The notes beneath the pieces were generated by a model that saw only the letters and a list, made by a program, of their open reading frames with translations, was not told the DNA's origin and made no database searches. 35,175 nt of DNA. It comes from Haloimpatiens massiliensis (GTDB lineage: Bacteria; Bacillota; Clostridia; Clostridiales; Clostridiaceae). Below are positions 1 to 8,477 of the stretch, piece after piece (within the stretch, counting starts at the first letter, position 1; each line of letters begins with the position of its first letter). The stretch spans positions 1,350,980 to 1,386,154 of the forward strand of contig NZ_LT854640.1 in NCBI RefSeq assembly GCF_900184255.1. Direction: 5' to 3'. The position numbers were made by a program, and so were the translations under genes.

Positions 1-27
1 AAGATTCTTCAACACTGTGCAATTTTG

Positions 28-160
28 AAAGAACAAAAAGTTCTTTACTCTAGTATTTACATACTAGAAACTTAGTAACTAGTTAATCTAGTCCTCTAGT
101 ACACTAGAAACCTAGCTGCGCAGCAGCTACTCACTAGCCCACTAGACGCTAGCACACTAA
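28..160. other. CTAG-rich rRNA-operon spacer
   Basis: Spacer ahead of the 5S gene. It holds ten CTAG tetranucleotides in about 110 bases, a hairpin AAAGAAC/GTTCTTT at the left (about 28-46) and a 7-bp stem TAGCTGC/GCAGCTA at 113-129. No protein is encoded. The hairpins could be RNase III or other rRNA-processing sites; that part is inference. Confidence 0.5.
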
Positions 161-165
161 AAAAC

Positions 166-283
166 ATCTGGTGATTATGGCTTGAAGGTAACACTCCTTC
201 CCATTCCGAACAGGTCGGTTAAGCTTCAAAGCGCCGATGGTACTGCAGGGGAAGCCCTGTGGGAGAGTAGGTCGTCGCCAGGT
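166..283 (+). rRNA. rrf: 5S ribosomal RNA
   Basis: 5S rRNA of the large ribosomal subunit. The conserved loop around CCCATTCCGAACAGG and the later GCCGATGGTACTGC and GGGAGAGTAGG segments are all present in the right order and spacing. The length of about 118 nt fits a clostridial 5S. The two ends are set by the outer stem and may be off by one to three bases. It lies at the distal end of an rRNA operon whose 16S and 23S genes are outside the window, and is followed by a tRNA gene only a few bases on. Confidence 0.93.
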
Positions 284-290
284 TATATAT

Positions 291-365
<75 letters not shown>

Positions 366-373
366 TTTATTTT

Positions 374-398
374 GGGGGTTTATACCTCTTTTTTTGTT
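374..398 (+). terminator. possible rRNA-operon terminator
   Basis: A short weak stem (GGGG/CCTC with one wobble pair) is followed at once by a run of T. It lies directly after tRNA-Asn and before the next gene's leader. The T tract is convincing; the stem is short. Confidence 0.4.
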
Positions 399-523
399 TT
401 TTTGGAAGCGTTTTTATTTAACAATATAGTTTTTTTGTTTTATTTAACATTTTTAGAATTAAATATGTTATAGTATTTATGTATTCTATTCATAAAGTGT
501 AACTAATCTTGGAGGCGGTCTAA

Positions 524-2977
524 ATGATATTTATGAAAAAAAATAAGCAAAAAACAGAATTAACTAAAGAGTATGAAGATGAGAATAGTAAAGTGTTAGA
601 AGGGATATATAAAATCAATGATAAACAAAAGTATCAAAGTATACTTGGTGAAAAGGTTTACGTTAGGTCAGAGGGTACTTTAGATATTACAGAACAATTA
701 ATTAAATCTGTAGAGGCAATAAATACCCAATTAGATATAAACTCTAGTAATATAGCTAAAACTGTAGATGTGTCCTCAGAGGTAGGGTCTTTTTCAGAAG
801 AGGTAAATGCTAGTGTACAGGAAACTTTAAATGTTATTGGCAACATGATGAAAAAGGCTGATTTAGGACAGGCATCCATGGATAATTTAATAAAAAGTAT
901 AGATATAATAAAAAATACTGTTTTTAATATGGAAGAAGTATTGCTTCAATTGTCTGAGAAATATAGTAAGATAAAGGGAATAGTAGATACTATAAAGGGC
1001 ATAGCTAAAACGACTCATTTATTATCTTTAAATGCTAATATAGAAGCTGCTAGAGCTGGTGAAGCAGGGAAAGGGTTTGTTGTAGTAGCTAGCGAAGTTA
1101 AAAAATTGGCAGAAAATAGCTCTATATCAGCAGATGAAATAGATAAAATAATAGAGGAGATTACAGATGTTACAGATAAAACATTAGGAATTATAAAAGA
1201 GGGAGCAGAAAAAGTTTCTCAAAGTACTAGTATTGCTGGAGAAAGTAAGAAATCTATAGATGACTTAATAGAATCAGTAGATAGGACAAAGGCTATTTCA
1301 CAGCAAATAGCAAATGCTGTTAGGGAGCAAACAGAAAAAAATCAATATATGATTTCTGTTATAAGTGAAATGGTGGAAGGAAGTGAGAGGGTAAAGTTTT
1401 TCAATGAAGACATATCCATAAACGCTGAAAGGCAAAGAGCTGCATTAAATGTTTTAAAGGAGACCATAACTAATTTGAATGAACTATCTGGGAATAAAAA
1501 CAATGTAGCTAAGGAAAAAGTGAAATTTAATATATGTTTTAATAAATTGGAGACTTTTGACCCATTAAAAGCTACTGATATGAATACTATAGGAATACTA
1601 TCTTTAATCAATATTGGATTAGTTCAATTTGGAACTGGCACAGATATAATAGGAGCAATAGCTAAAAACTGGCATTTGGAAGAAGACAATGTTACTTGGG
1701 ATTTTCAGTTGAGAAGAGGATTAAAGTTCCATAATGGAAGAGAAGTAACTGCTAGAGATGTGAAGTTTTCATTTGAAAGGCTATTGAGTAAGAAAGAGAA
1801 CTCACCTAATAGATGGTTATTAAGTGCGATTAAAGGAGCAAGGGAGTTCTACCAGGGAAAAACTCATGAAGTTAATGGTATAGTTGTGTATGGAGATTAT
1901 AATTTAAAAATAGTATTAGAACATCCATACAGTTCTTTTGTAAATAATCTAGCTCATGGATCATGTGCAATACTTCCTAAGGAAGAAATAAGCAATATGG
2001 GCAGAAAACCTATTGGAGCTGGTCCTTTTAAATTTAAGGAATATAGAAGTGAAGATGAAATATTAGTATTAGAGAAAGTTGATAAATATGCTTTAGGTGA
2101 AGCTATGATAGATGAAATAAACATAATATACAGCTTAGAAGATACTACTAAGGCATTTTTGGATGGAAATTTAGATTATATAGTAGTTTCTCCTGAAAAT
2201 ATAGAAAAGATAAGAGATAAAGGATTTAATATAAATAAGAAGTCTTGTTTAGGTTCAAGGTTTATAACTTTGAACTTTCAGAGAAACAATCCACTGATAA
2301 ATAGCAAGAAAGCTAGACAAGCTATTAATTACTGTGTTGATAGGGAAAAAATAGTTAGAGAAGCTATGGGAGGATTAGAAATAGAAAACAGTGGCTTAAT
2401 ACCACCTATAATATTAAATGGAAGTAAGTCTGTAGGATATAAAAGAAATATGGGAATGGCAAAACAACTTATGGCTGAAAGTGGGATTAAAAATGGAAAG
2501 TTATCTTTATTAGTATCAAGAGATGGAAATACTAAGTATGTTCATTCTGCTATAGCTAGAATTTTAAAAAATAATTTACAAGATATAGGAATAGAATTAA
2601 GTGTGAATGAGGTAAAAGGATCTGAATACTATAATAAAAACAATGCAGACAAGTGTGATATGTTAATTTATGGATGGTTAGGGGATTCAGGTACTGCGGA
2701 TAACTTTATGGAACCATTGATAGATTTAGAAAACCCGGCAAATAGAAGTAGATATAATAATCCTAAATTAATGGAAATGATAAATGAAACTAAAAAAATA
2801 AATAATCCTTATAAATATAGAGCCATGATTGAAAAAATAGAAAAAACCATAGTAGAGGATGCTCCATATATATTTTTAAGCAGCATATGTAACAATTATG
2901 CTTTTGGTAAAAATGTAAAAGGCTTAAAAGTAACACCTGTAAGTTTAATCAATTTACAGGATGTTTGGAAGGAATAA
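524..2977 (+). CDS. Soluble chemoreceptor fused to a family-5 solute-binding domain
   Basis: 817 residues with no signal peptide and no membrane segment, so a cytoplasmic protein. Residues about 40-320 are a methyl-accepting chemotaxis signalling region: helical coiled coil with the hairpin tip around LSLNANIEAARAGE and then VASEVKKLAENS, which contacts CheA/CheW. Residues about 335-815 are an SBP_bac_5 (oligopeptide/nickel-type) binding domain, with FDPLKATDMN at its start, LRRGLKFHNGREVTARDV and later KARQAINYCVDREKIV. SBP domains are normally extracytoplasmic; here one is tethered to a signalling domain inside the cell, so it probably senses a cytoplasmic peptide or small molecule and feeds the chemotaxis kinase. 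The ATG at 524 has GGAGG 8 bases upstream; a second in-frame ATG at 533 is too close to that site. Single gene, closed by a strong terminator. The ligand is unknown. Confidence 0.88.
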   Translation: MIFMKKNKQKTELTKEYEDENSKVLEGIYKINDKQKYQSILGEKVYVRSEGTLDITEQLIKSVEAINTQLDINSSNIAKTVDVSSEVGSFSEEVNASVQETLNVIGNMMKKADLGQASMDNLIKSIDIIKNTVFNMEEVLLQLSEKYSKIKGIVDTIKGIAKTTHLLSLNANIEAARAGEAGKGFVVVASEVKKLAENSSISADEIDKIIEEITDVTDKTLGIIKEGAEKVSQSTSIAGESKKSIDDLIESVDRTKAISQQIANAVREQTEKNQYMISVISEMVEGSERVKFFNEDISINAERQRAALNVLKETITNLNELSGNKNNVAKEKVKFNICFNKLETFDPLKATDMNTIGILSLINIGLVQFGTGTDIIGAIAKNWHLEEDNVTWDFQLRRGLKFHNGREVTARDVKFSFERLLSKKENSPNRWLLSAIKGAREFYQGKTHEVNGIVVYGDYNLKIVLEHPYSSFVNNLAHGSCAILPKEEISNMGRKPIGAGPFKFKEYRSEDEILVLEKVDKYALGEAMIDEINIIYSLEDTTKAFLDGNLDYIVVSPENIEKIRDKGFNINKKSCLGSRFITLNFQRNNPLINSKKARQAINYCVDREKIVREAMGGLEIENSGLIPPIILNGSKSVGYKRNMGMAKQLMAESGIKNGKLSLLVSRDGNTKYVHSAIARILKNNLQDIGIELSVNEVKGSEYYNKNNADKCDMLIYGWLGDSGTADNFMEPLIDLENPANRSRYNNPKLMEMINETKKINNPYKYRAMIEKIEKTIVEDAPYIFLSSICNNYAFGKNVKGLKVTPVSLINLQDVWKE

Positions 2978-2989
2978 AGGAAAATTGTT

Positions 2990-3037
2990 AAGAGTTTATA
3001 TTTCCAAAATAGTTATTTGGAAGTATAAACTCTTTTA
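2990..3037. terminator. bidirectional terminator
   Basis: Long hairpin with arms AGAGTTTATA plus TTCCAAA and their complements, broken by one mismatch, with T tracts on both strands. It sits between two convergent genes and can serve both. Confidence 0.82.
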
Positions 3038-3053
3038 TAATGGAATTATATTT

Positions 3054-3968
3054 TTAATTTTTTGTAGTTACTTCTATGTTTTTACCATCTCCAGATACGA
3101 GGATGTTTCCATCTAAATCGGATCTATATAATTTACAATTGATTTTTCTTAATTTAGATAAAGTCTCCCTATGAGGATGGCCATATTTATTATCTTTTCC
3201 ACAAGTGGATATAGCTATTTTAGGGCTAACACTTTTTAAAAAAGCTGCAGAAGTAGAAGAAACACTACCATGATGACCAAGTTTTAAAACATCGGCGGAT
3301 ACATCGTATTTTTTAGATAATACATCTTTTTCTACTAAAGCTTCAGCATCTCCTGTAAAGAGAAATTTATTCTCTTTATATTTTAGCTTTATTATAGGTG
3401 AATAGTTGTTTAATTCTTCATAATTACTTCTAGTGGGTGATAGCATTTCACATATTACATCCTTACCTAAGTCTAGGGATACCCCTTCTTTGGCCACATG
3501 AATTTTTAAGTTTTTAGATTTTAGTGAGTTAATCATATCTTTGTAGGTTTTAGTAGTATGATTTTTTTTAGGAGCATAAAAATTAGCTATGTCCAAGGAG
3601 TTTATAACATAACTAGCTCCACCTATATGATCTTCATGAGGATGAGTAGTTATAAAATAATCTAATTTTTTTACATTAATTTTATTTAAATAGGAAAGAA
3701 GTTTATCTTTACTATCTCTAGGACCAGCATCTATTAACATGTTTTTATTGTTCACTTGAATTAATATACTATCACCTTGTCCTACATTTATATAGTGTAC
3801 AAGTATATTATCTTGAGATTTTTTAAAAGTTTCTTCTGTGTTGTTGGTAGTGTTTTTAGTATCTCTACTAGATGAATTATTAGTGTTGGAATTAGTGCAT
3901 CCAACTAGCAAAAAAGCACAAAACATAATTGATAAAAATACAGAAATGAATTTTTTAAATATTTTCAT
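3054..3968 (-). CDS. ComEC/Rec2-like metallo-beta-lactamase-fold lipoprotein
   Basis: 304 residues. A basic N-terminus, a hydrophobic segment and the lipobox LVGC (Cys about 24) mark a lipoprotein on the outer face of the membrane. A Ser/Asn/Thr-rich linker follows, then a metallo-beta-lactamase fold from about residue 55: HYINVGQGDSILIQ, LIDAGP, the metal site THPHEDHIGG, FTGDAE and LKLGHHGS. These motifs are shared with the C-terminal hydrolase domain of ComEC and with stand-alone secreted relatives, so a nuclease or phosphodiesterase role is plausible; the substrate is unknown. GGAGG lies 6 bases before the ATG. Monocistronic and convergent with the chemoreceptor gene. Confidence 0.85.
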   Translation of the reverse strand: MKIFKKFISVFLSIMFCAFLLVGCTNSNTNNSSSRDTKNTTNNTEETFKKSQDNILVHYINVGQGDSILIQVNNKNMLIDAGPRDSKDKLLSYLNKINVKKLDYFITTHPHEDHIGGASYVINSLDIANFYAPKKNHTTKTYKDMINSLKSKNLKIHVAKEGVSLDLGKDVICEMLSPTRSNYEELNNYSPIIKLKYKENKFLFTGDAEALVEKDVLSKKYDVSADVLKLGHHGSVSSTSAAFLKSVSPKIAISTCGKDNKYGHPHRETLSKLRKINCKLYRSDLDGNILVSGDGKNIEVTTKN

Positions 3969-4053
3969 AAAGTACCTCCAGTTTAAATATTAAATGCATA
4001 TTTATATTATATATGTACCTATCATTTAATAAAAGGAGTTTATTTTACATTAT

Positions 4054-4208
4054 GCACATTCAAATAAATAATAAGCCAGTATGCTAGTCTATTTTGCGTC
4101 ATACTGCGTCAGCAGAACCCATCCATAGTTCTACTAGCGGCGGAACCTGCTTCCTTGTCTGACACAAAATATACAAGTATCTTTGACTTGTTATTTCTTT
4201 TCATGTAC
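4054..4208. repeat. Imperfect palindromic intergenic repeat
   Basis: About 155 bases in the 349-base gap between two divergent genes. The left arm (ACATTCAAATAAATAATAAG onward) matches the reverse complement of the right arm (through CTTGTTATTTC) over about 45 bases with scattered mismatches. The core is richer in G and C than its surroundings. It encodes no protein and differs in sequence from the four-copy element elsewhere in the window. It could be a small non-autonomous transposon or a structured RNA element; only one copy is present here. Confidence 0.55.
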
Positions 4209-4317
4209 CTTATGCATTTTAAATTTCTAATTACAGTGTTTATACTGTATAGTTGAAAATAGAAATAAGCATTAGTATAATATAATTAGCTAAAAAAGTA
4301 AAAGGAAGGTATGGGAC

Positions 4318-5034
4318 ATGATAACTTTTTTAAAAATAACAGTTTTTATATTTTATATGATAGGAGCAATTTTTAAAACAATTAAACTTAGTTTTTTAAA
4401 GAAATTTTCTTCTGGGGACAAGTATAACAGATATTTAAATAAATCAGTTTATAAATGGGGAAAATTTTCAGTTGATTTAGTGGGAGTTAAACTTAATATT
4501 GAGGGAGAAGAAAACATACCAAATGAAGCATGCTTATTTGTTTCTAATCACCAGAGTAATGTAGATATACCGTGTCTAATTGCAGGAATCAATAGACCTA
4601 TGGGTTTTATATCTAAAAAAGAGCTAATAAAAGCTCCAGTTATATCTACATGGATGAAAGCAATACATTGTGTATTTATGGATAGAAAAAATGTTAGAGA
4701 GTCTTTGAAGTCCATACAAGAGGGAGTAAACATATTGAAAAATGGCAATAATATGGTTATATTCCCAGAGGGAACTAGAAGTAAAAGCAGTGCCGTAGGA
4801 GAATTTAAAAAAGGAAGTATGAAATTGGCTACTAAGGCAGGGGTTATGGTAGTGCCTGTTACAATTGATGGGACATATAAGGCATGGGAAGGAAATGGTG
4901 GAAAAGGTCTTATTCCGGCAGATGTAACAATTAAAATACATAAAGGTATAAAGGTTAGAGAATTAGATAGAGAACAAAAAGCTACCTTAGCTGAGGACGT
5001 TAGAAAGATTATATTAAGTGGAATAGAAAGATAG
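4318..5034 (+). CDS. plsC: 1-acyl-sn-glycerol-3-phosphate acyltransferase
   Basis: 238 residues, usual length for the family. Transfers a second acyl chain onto lysophosphatidic acid to give phosphatidic acid, at the inner face of the membrane. The N-terminal hydrophobic segment (about 2-20) can anchor it. The catalytic box NHQSNVD (H-x4-D) is near residue 78, and the substrate-binding FPEGTRS is near 150, followed by VVPVTIDGT. The start at 4318 has AAGGAAGG about 8 bases upstream; an ATG at 4311 is out of frame. It stands alone between a repeat-bearing gap and a terminator. Confidence 0.92.
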   Translation: MITFLKITVFIFYMIGAIFKTIKLSFLKKFSSGDKYNRYLNKSVYKWGKFSVDLVGVKLNIEGEENIPNEACLFVSNHQSNVDIPCLIAGINRPMGFISKKELIKAPVISTWMKAIHCVFMDRKNVRESLKSIQEGVNILKNGNNMVIFPEGTRSKSSAVGEFKKGSMKLATKAGVMVVPVTIDGTYKAWEGNGGKGLIPADVTIKIHKGIKVRELDREQKATLAEDVRKIILSGIER

Positions 5035-5087
5035 CAATATAAGTAGTTTTTCATTGAAAATATAAAACTTAAAATTTAAAATTAATG

Positions 5088-5110
5088 ATAAAACTCCTTT
5101 AGGAGTTTTT
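5088..5110 (+). terminator. terminator of plsC
   Basis: A compact 8-bp hairpin AAACTCCT/AGGAGTTT ending in a T tract. Confidence 0.8.
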
Positions 5111-5215
5111 AATAAAATATAAATTAAAGAATTGTATAGCAATTTCAATTTACATTCTAAATTCTTAATTTAAAAGTATTATTCTACATTAAAGTTAATG
5201 TAAATTATATATAGT

Positions 5216-5526
5216 GATTAACCCACAATAAGGTACAATGTAATGGAATTATGAAATTTCTCCTCCATAACTTGCATAAGAGCTCGGAACAATAAATTTA
5301 ATTTAAGAAATTCTAATCTTTTAGCCATATAAAATTATCTAACGCTCACATTCAGCGTCCTGCCTCAGGTTCGCTAGCCTGGCGTCCTTGCCAGGCTTAC
5401 GATAATTTTATTTGTCTAAAAGAAGAATTTCTAAAATTAAATTTAAACAGTTCTTTTGCTTCTTATGCAAGTCATTCCAGAGAAATTTCATAATTCAGGT
5501 AATGTAATGCTTTTTGTGGGATAATC
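5216..5526. repeat. MITE-like palindromic element, long form (copy A)
   Basis: 311 bases. The ends GATTAACCCACA and TGTGGGATAATC are inverted repeats; inside, arms of about 45 bases (GAATTATGAAATTTCTC, then ACTTGCATAAGA) pair across the element. The centre carries a further long hairpin ending in AGCCTGGC/GCCAGGCT. Flanks are the direct repeat ATATAGT (5209-5215 and 5527-5533), as expected for a target-site duplication. It has no coding capacity, fills most of the plsC-ribU gap, and matches three other copies in this window. Confidence 0.85.
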
Positions 5527-5607
5527 ATATAGTAAAATATATTGAAATCTTATGAAATATAATATATAATATAAGTGAAAAATTAGTAATATTTAAAATA
5601 TAATATA

Positions 5608-5716
5608 TCTTCGGGGCAGGGTGAAAATCCCTACCGGCGGTTATAGCCCGCGAGCCGTAAGGCAGATTCGGTGTAATTCCGAAGCCGACAGTTAGAGTCT
5701 GGATGGGAGAGGAGAA
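5608..5716 (+). promoter_or_regulatory. FMN riboswitch (RFN element)
   Basis: It carries the hallmark RFN segments in order: CTTCGGGGCAGGGTGAAA, CCCTACCGGCGG, AGCCCGCGAGCC, GGCAGATTCGGTGTAATTCC, AAGCCGACAGT and GTCTGGATGGGAGA. It binds flavin mononucleotide and represses the downstream riboflavin transporter. A terminator hairpin follows within 20 bases, so the control is probably by transcription attenuation. Confidence 0.97.
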
Positions 5717-5735
5717 ATTCTTATTTTGTTTTTTG

Positions 5736-5766
5736 AGCCCTGAATTATTTCAGGGCTTTTAATTTT
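5736..5766 (+). terminator. riboswitch-controlled terminator
   Basis: The stem AGCCCTGAA/TTCAGGGCT followed by a T-rich tract lies just after the FMN aptamer and before the ribU ribosome site. It is likely to form when FMN is bound, giving premature termination. Confidence 0.8.
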
Positions 5767-5803
5767 CCCAAAATATTCCTCGATAAAACTGGGAGGGGTT
5801 TTT

Positions 5804-6454
5804 ATGAAAAACTCAAAATTAAACAAAAATATCAAAATATCATTATTAGCAGTAATAGCTTTTTTACTTATGTTTATTGAAGTATCAATACCTATATTCC
5901 CTGAGTTCCTTAAAATAGATATAAGTGATTTACCAGCACTAATTGGAACCTTTGCGTTCGGGCCTATAGCTGGGGTTATAATTGAATTTATGAAAAATGT
6001 GCTTCATGGATTATTTGCAAGTACAACAGCTTTTATAGGAGAGTTTGCAAACTTTTTAGTAGGTTCAATGATGGTAATAACTGCTGGGCTTATTTACAAT
6101 AGAAAGAAGGACAAGAAGTGTGCAGTTATAGCATTAATTGCAGGCACATTAGTCATGAGTTTGGGTGCAGCTATAGTGAATCTTTTGGTGTTATTGCCAA
6201 TGTATGAAAAAGTATTAGGATTTCCTATAAGTTCAGTAATAGGTATGAGTTCTAAAGTAAACCCAAAGGTTATAAATTTAGGTACACTTATAATTTGGGC
6301 TATAATTCCTTTTAACTTAATAAAGGGAGCTATAGTATGTGTTATGACTAGATTGGTATATAAAAGTGTTTCTCCAATACTACACAAGGAACAAATAAAA
6401 ATAGCAAATGAGGATTTTGAAAAAAATATCAACAATAGTATAGGAAATAAATAA
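5804..6454 (+). CDS. ribU: Riboflavin ECF transporter substrate-binding subunit RibU
   Basis: 216 residues, mostly hydrophobic, with five to six predicted membrane segments. The S-component pattern is clear: LLAVIAFLLMFIEVSIPIFP near the N-terminus, then DISDLPALIGTFAFGPIAGV and EFMKNVLHGLF, typical of RibU. It captures riboflavin and works with the shared energising module EcfA/A'/T, which is encoded elsewhere. GGGAGGGG precedes the ATG by about 6 bases. The FMN riboswitch directly upstream fixes both function and control. Monocistronic. Confidence 0.95.
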   Translation: MKNSKLNKNIKISLLAVIAFLLMFIEVSIPIFPEFLKIDISDLPALIGTFAFGPIAGVIIEFMKNVLHGLFASTTAFIGEFANFLVGSMMVITAGLIYNRKKDKKCAVIALIAGTLVMSLGAAIVNLLVLLPMYEKVLGFPISSVIGMSSKVNPKVINLGTLIIWAIIPFNLIKGAIVCVMTRLVYKSVSPILHKEQIKIANEDFEKNINNSIGNK

Positions 6455-6476
6455 AAAATAAAGAGTATATAATAAA

Positions 6477-6642
6477 GATTAAACCATAAAAGGGTACAAT
6501 GTGGTGGAATTATGAAATTTCTCCTCCATGACTTGCATAAGAGCTCGGAACAATAAATTTAAACAGTTCCTTTGCTTCTTATGCAAGTCATTCCAGAGAA
6601 ATTTCATAATTAAAGTAATTTAATACTTTTTGTGGGATAATC
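6477..6642. repeat. MITE-like palindromic element, short form (copy B)
   Basis: 166 bases between ribU and the rimI terminator. It has the same terminal and inner arms as the long form but lacks the central hairpin of about 140 bases. Direct repeats ATAATAAA flank it (6469-6476 and 6643-6650), an 8-base match. Nothing else is seen in this 329-base gap except the rimI terminator. Confidence 0.82.
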
Positions 6643-6737
6643 ATAATAAATAATTTAAATTTTTTTAGTTATAAAATATAAATTTTAAATTAAAGAATAA
6701 TAAGGGTATGAAATTTACCTGTGAAAGTTAAATAAAT

Positions 6738-6780
6738 AATCCCTAGTTTTTAACTAATTATTAGTTTAAACTGGGGATTT
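6738..6780 (-). terminator. terminator of the tsaE-tsaB-rimI operon
   Basis: The arms AATCCCTAGTTT and AAACTGGGGATT pair with one wobble. On the minus strand the hairpin follows the rimI stop immediately and is followed by a T-rich stretch. Confidence 0.65.
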
Positions 6781-6783
6781 AAT

Positions 6784-7227
6784 TTATATATTTCTATTCC
6801 ACATTATTAAACCGTCTTCTCCATCGGAATAGTATTTTTTTCTAATCCCCTCTTCTTTAAAGTCAAACTTCTTATATAAGTTTTGAGCGGCAACATTAGA
6901 TGTTCTAACTTCTAATGTTAGTTCTTTTACCCCAAGATTTCTACATAAATCAAAAATACCATTCATTAAGTGAAATGAAATACCTAAACCGCGATAATTA
7001 GGGTGCACCGCTATGCTTATGATATGAGCTTCATCAAGTATGGCCCATATACCAACATATCCCACCACTAAGTCATCTATAAGGGCTACTATATAGTGAG
7101 CAAATTTATTCTCTAATTCTTTTGTAAATGAGCTTTTAGACCAAGGGTCTTTAAAACTAAGTGAATTTATTTTAAGAACTGTGTCAATATATTCATCTGA
7201 GATATTTTTTATTATTATATCATTCAT
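6784..7227 (-). CDS. rimI: Ribosomal-protein-alanine N-acetyltransferase RimI
   Basis: 147 residues from the start chosen here. GNAT fold: the acetyl-CoA-binding segment VHPNYRGLGISFHLM (R/Q-x-x-G-x-G/A type) and the C-terminal ARTSNVAAQNLYKKFDF-like region (here VRTSNVAAQNLYKKFDF) are typical of RimI, which acetylates the N-terminal alanine of ribosomal protein S18. An ATG seven codons upstream (7248) lies inside tsaB; the ATG at 7227 has AGAAGGA about 6 bases ahead and begins one base after the tsaB stop, so it is preferred. Last gene of a tsaE-tsaB-rimI operon, an order common in Firmicutes. Confidence 0.92.
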   Translation of the reverse strand: MNDIIIKNISDEYIDTVLKINSLSFKDPWSKSSFTKELENKFAHYIVALIDDLVVGYVGIWAILDEAHIISIAVHPNYRGLGISFHLMNGIFDLCRNLGVKELTLEVRTSNVAAQNLYKKFDFKEEGIRKKYYSDGEDGLIMWNRNI

Positions 7228-7228
7228 A

Positions 7229-7927
7229 TTATTCCTTCTTTTTTTCATATTCTCTTTCAGCTTGTGATTTTCTTAAATAGACGGGACTAGCAGTTAATAT
7301 ATCATCAGTCTTATTTTCTTTAAAAAGTTCCATACCTAACTGGCCTAATGAGGCAGAATTCATTATATTCAAATGCGTAGGAGCAAAAAAGCACTGATCC
7401 AAAGAGTTTCTTAACTTAGATGAAAATTTGTAAGTGCCGTCTCCTATAAAAGTAACTGTAGAATTTTTTTCTTTTATAATATTTATTAATTCATCAATAT
7501 GGATAGCCATGTAATCAGTTATTCTGCACAATTTTCCGTTATGGAATGTAAATAGGGCGGTATAAACATTGTCTCTTAAAGCGTCTAAAATAGGGCATAT
7601 TAAGCCAGAGGTATAGGCTAAATTGTTAGCAAGAGAATCTAAAGAAGATACGCTCACTAAAGGTTTATTTAATCCTTGGCAAAGGCCTTTTATAGTTGCC
7701 ATTCCAATTCTTAAGCCAGTAAATGAGCCAGGTCCCTTTGAACAAACAAATCCATCTATAGAGTTTATATTTAAACCTATATTTTGTAGTAGATTTTCTA
7801 TCATAGGCATAAGAATTACTGAATGTTGTTTTTTATAATTAAAAGTTATTTCTCCTAAAACTTTAGCATCTTCAAGTACAGCGCAACTTGCTACTTCTGT
7901 TGAAGAGTCTATACTTAAAATTCTCAT
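7229..7927 (-). CDS. tsaB: tRNA threonylcarbamoyladenosine biosynthesis protein TsaB
   Basis: 232 residues, ASKHA fold. N-terminal ILSIDSSTEVASCAVL and the family signature CSKGPGSFTGLRIGMATIKG are plain. TsaB is the scaffold partner of TsaD and TsaE in making the t6A37 modification of ANN-decoding tRNAs. Its ATG overlaps the tsaE stop by 4 bases (ATGA), pointing to translational coupling, and its stop abuts rimI. Confidence 0.95.
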   Translation of the reverse strand: MRILSIDSSTEVASCAVLEDAKVLGEITFNYKKQHSVILMPMIENLLQNIGLNINSIDGFVCSKGPGSFTGLRIGMATIKGLCQGLNKPLVSVSSLDSLANNLAYTSGLICPILDALRDNVYTALFTFHNGKLCRITDYMAIHIDELINIIKEKNSTVTFIGDGTYKFSSKLRNSLDQCFFAPTHLNIMNSASLGQLGMELFKENKTDDILTASPVYLRKSQAEREYEKKKE

Positions 7928-8382
7928 ATTTTAATCTCCTTTACGTAATTATATCTATCTCCAGTGTAATTAATAATTATTTTCCTAAAATTTTCTCCTA
8001 GTTCAGGGAGCTTATATATGCTTATTTCCATATGAAACTCTGGAATAAGTTCTTCTATGTAATTTGCCCATTCTATAACGCTTACTGCAGGGCTAAATAT
8101 ATATTCATCAAAACCAATAGCATTTATTTCATCTGGATCATTTACCCTATAAACGTCAAAGTGGTAAAATTTTAATCTGCCATTATATTCATTAACTATA
8201 TTGAATGTAGGACTTGTTATATAATCTGTAACACCCAATCCTTTAGCAATTCCTTTGGTAAGATGAGTTTTACCAGTACCTAAATCTCCAATTAGACATA
8301 TAACATCTCCTGGCAAGGCTGATTTCCCTATTTGCTCTCCTACACATAAGGTTTTTTCAATACTATCTACTATAAATTCCAT
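7924..8382 (-). CDS. tsaE: tRNA threonylcarbamoyladenosine biosynthesis ATPase TsaE
   Basis: 152 residues. P-loop GDLGTGKTHLTKGIAKGLG at about residues 32-50, then TSPTFNIVNEY and the HFDVYRV and VIEWANY motifs of the family. It is the ATPase that drives turnover of the TsaB-TsaD complex in t6A synthesis. First gene of the operon; AGGAGAGG precedes the ATG. Confidence 0.95.
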   Translation of the reverse strand: MEFIVDSIEKTLCVGEQIGKSALPGDVICLIGDLGTGKTHLTKGIAKGLGVTDYITSPTFNIVNEYNGRLKFYHFDVYRVNDPDEINAIGFDEYIFSPAVSVIEWANYIEELIPEFHMEISIYKLPELGENFRKIIINYTGDRYNYVKEIKI

Positions 8383-8450
8383 AAAATCCTCTCCTAGTTA
8401 TTCAATAGTTTACACTATAAATATTCTATACTAAAAATACAAAAAATAAA

Positions 8451-8477
8451 AGGTAATCCTCTAATTTAGAATTACCT
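8451..8477 (-). terminator. terminator of the tandem HD-GYP gene
   Basis: The hairpin AGGTAAT/ATTACCT overlaps the last codons of the upstream minus-strand gene. On the minus strand it is followed by a T-rich tail (complement of AAAAAATAAAA). Confidence 0.65.

Noticed and set aside
4548..5054. Open frame of 168 codons antisense to plsC
   Set aside because: It mirrors a well-supported gene with intact catalytic motifs; it has no credible ribosome site.
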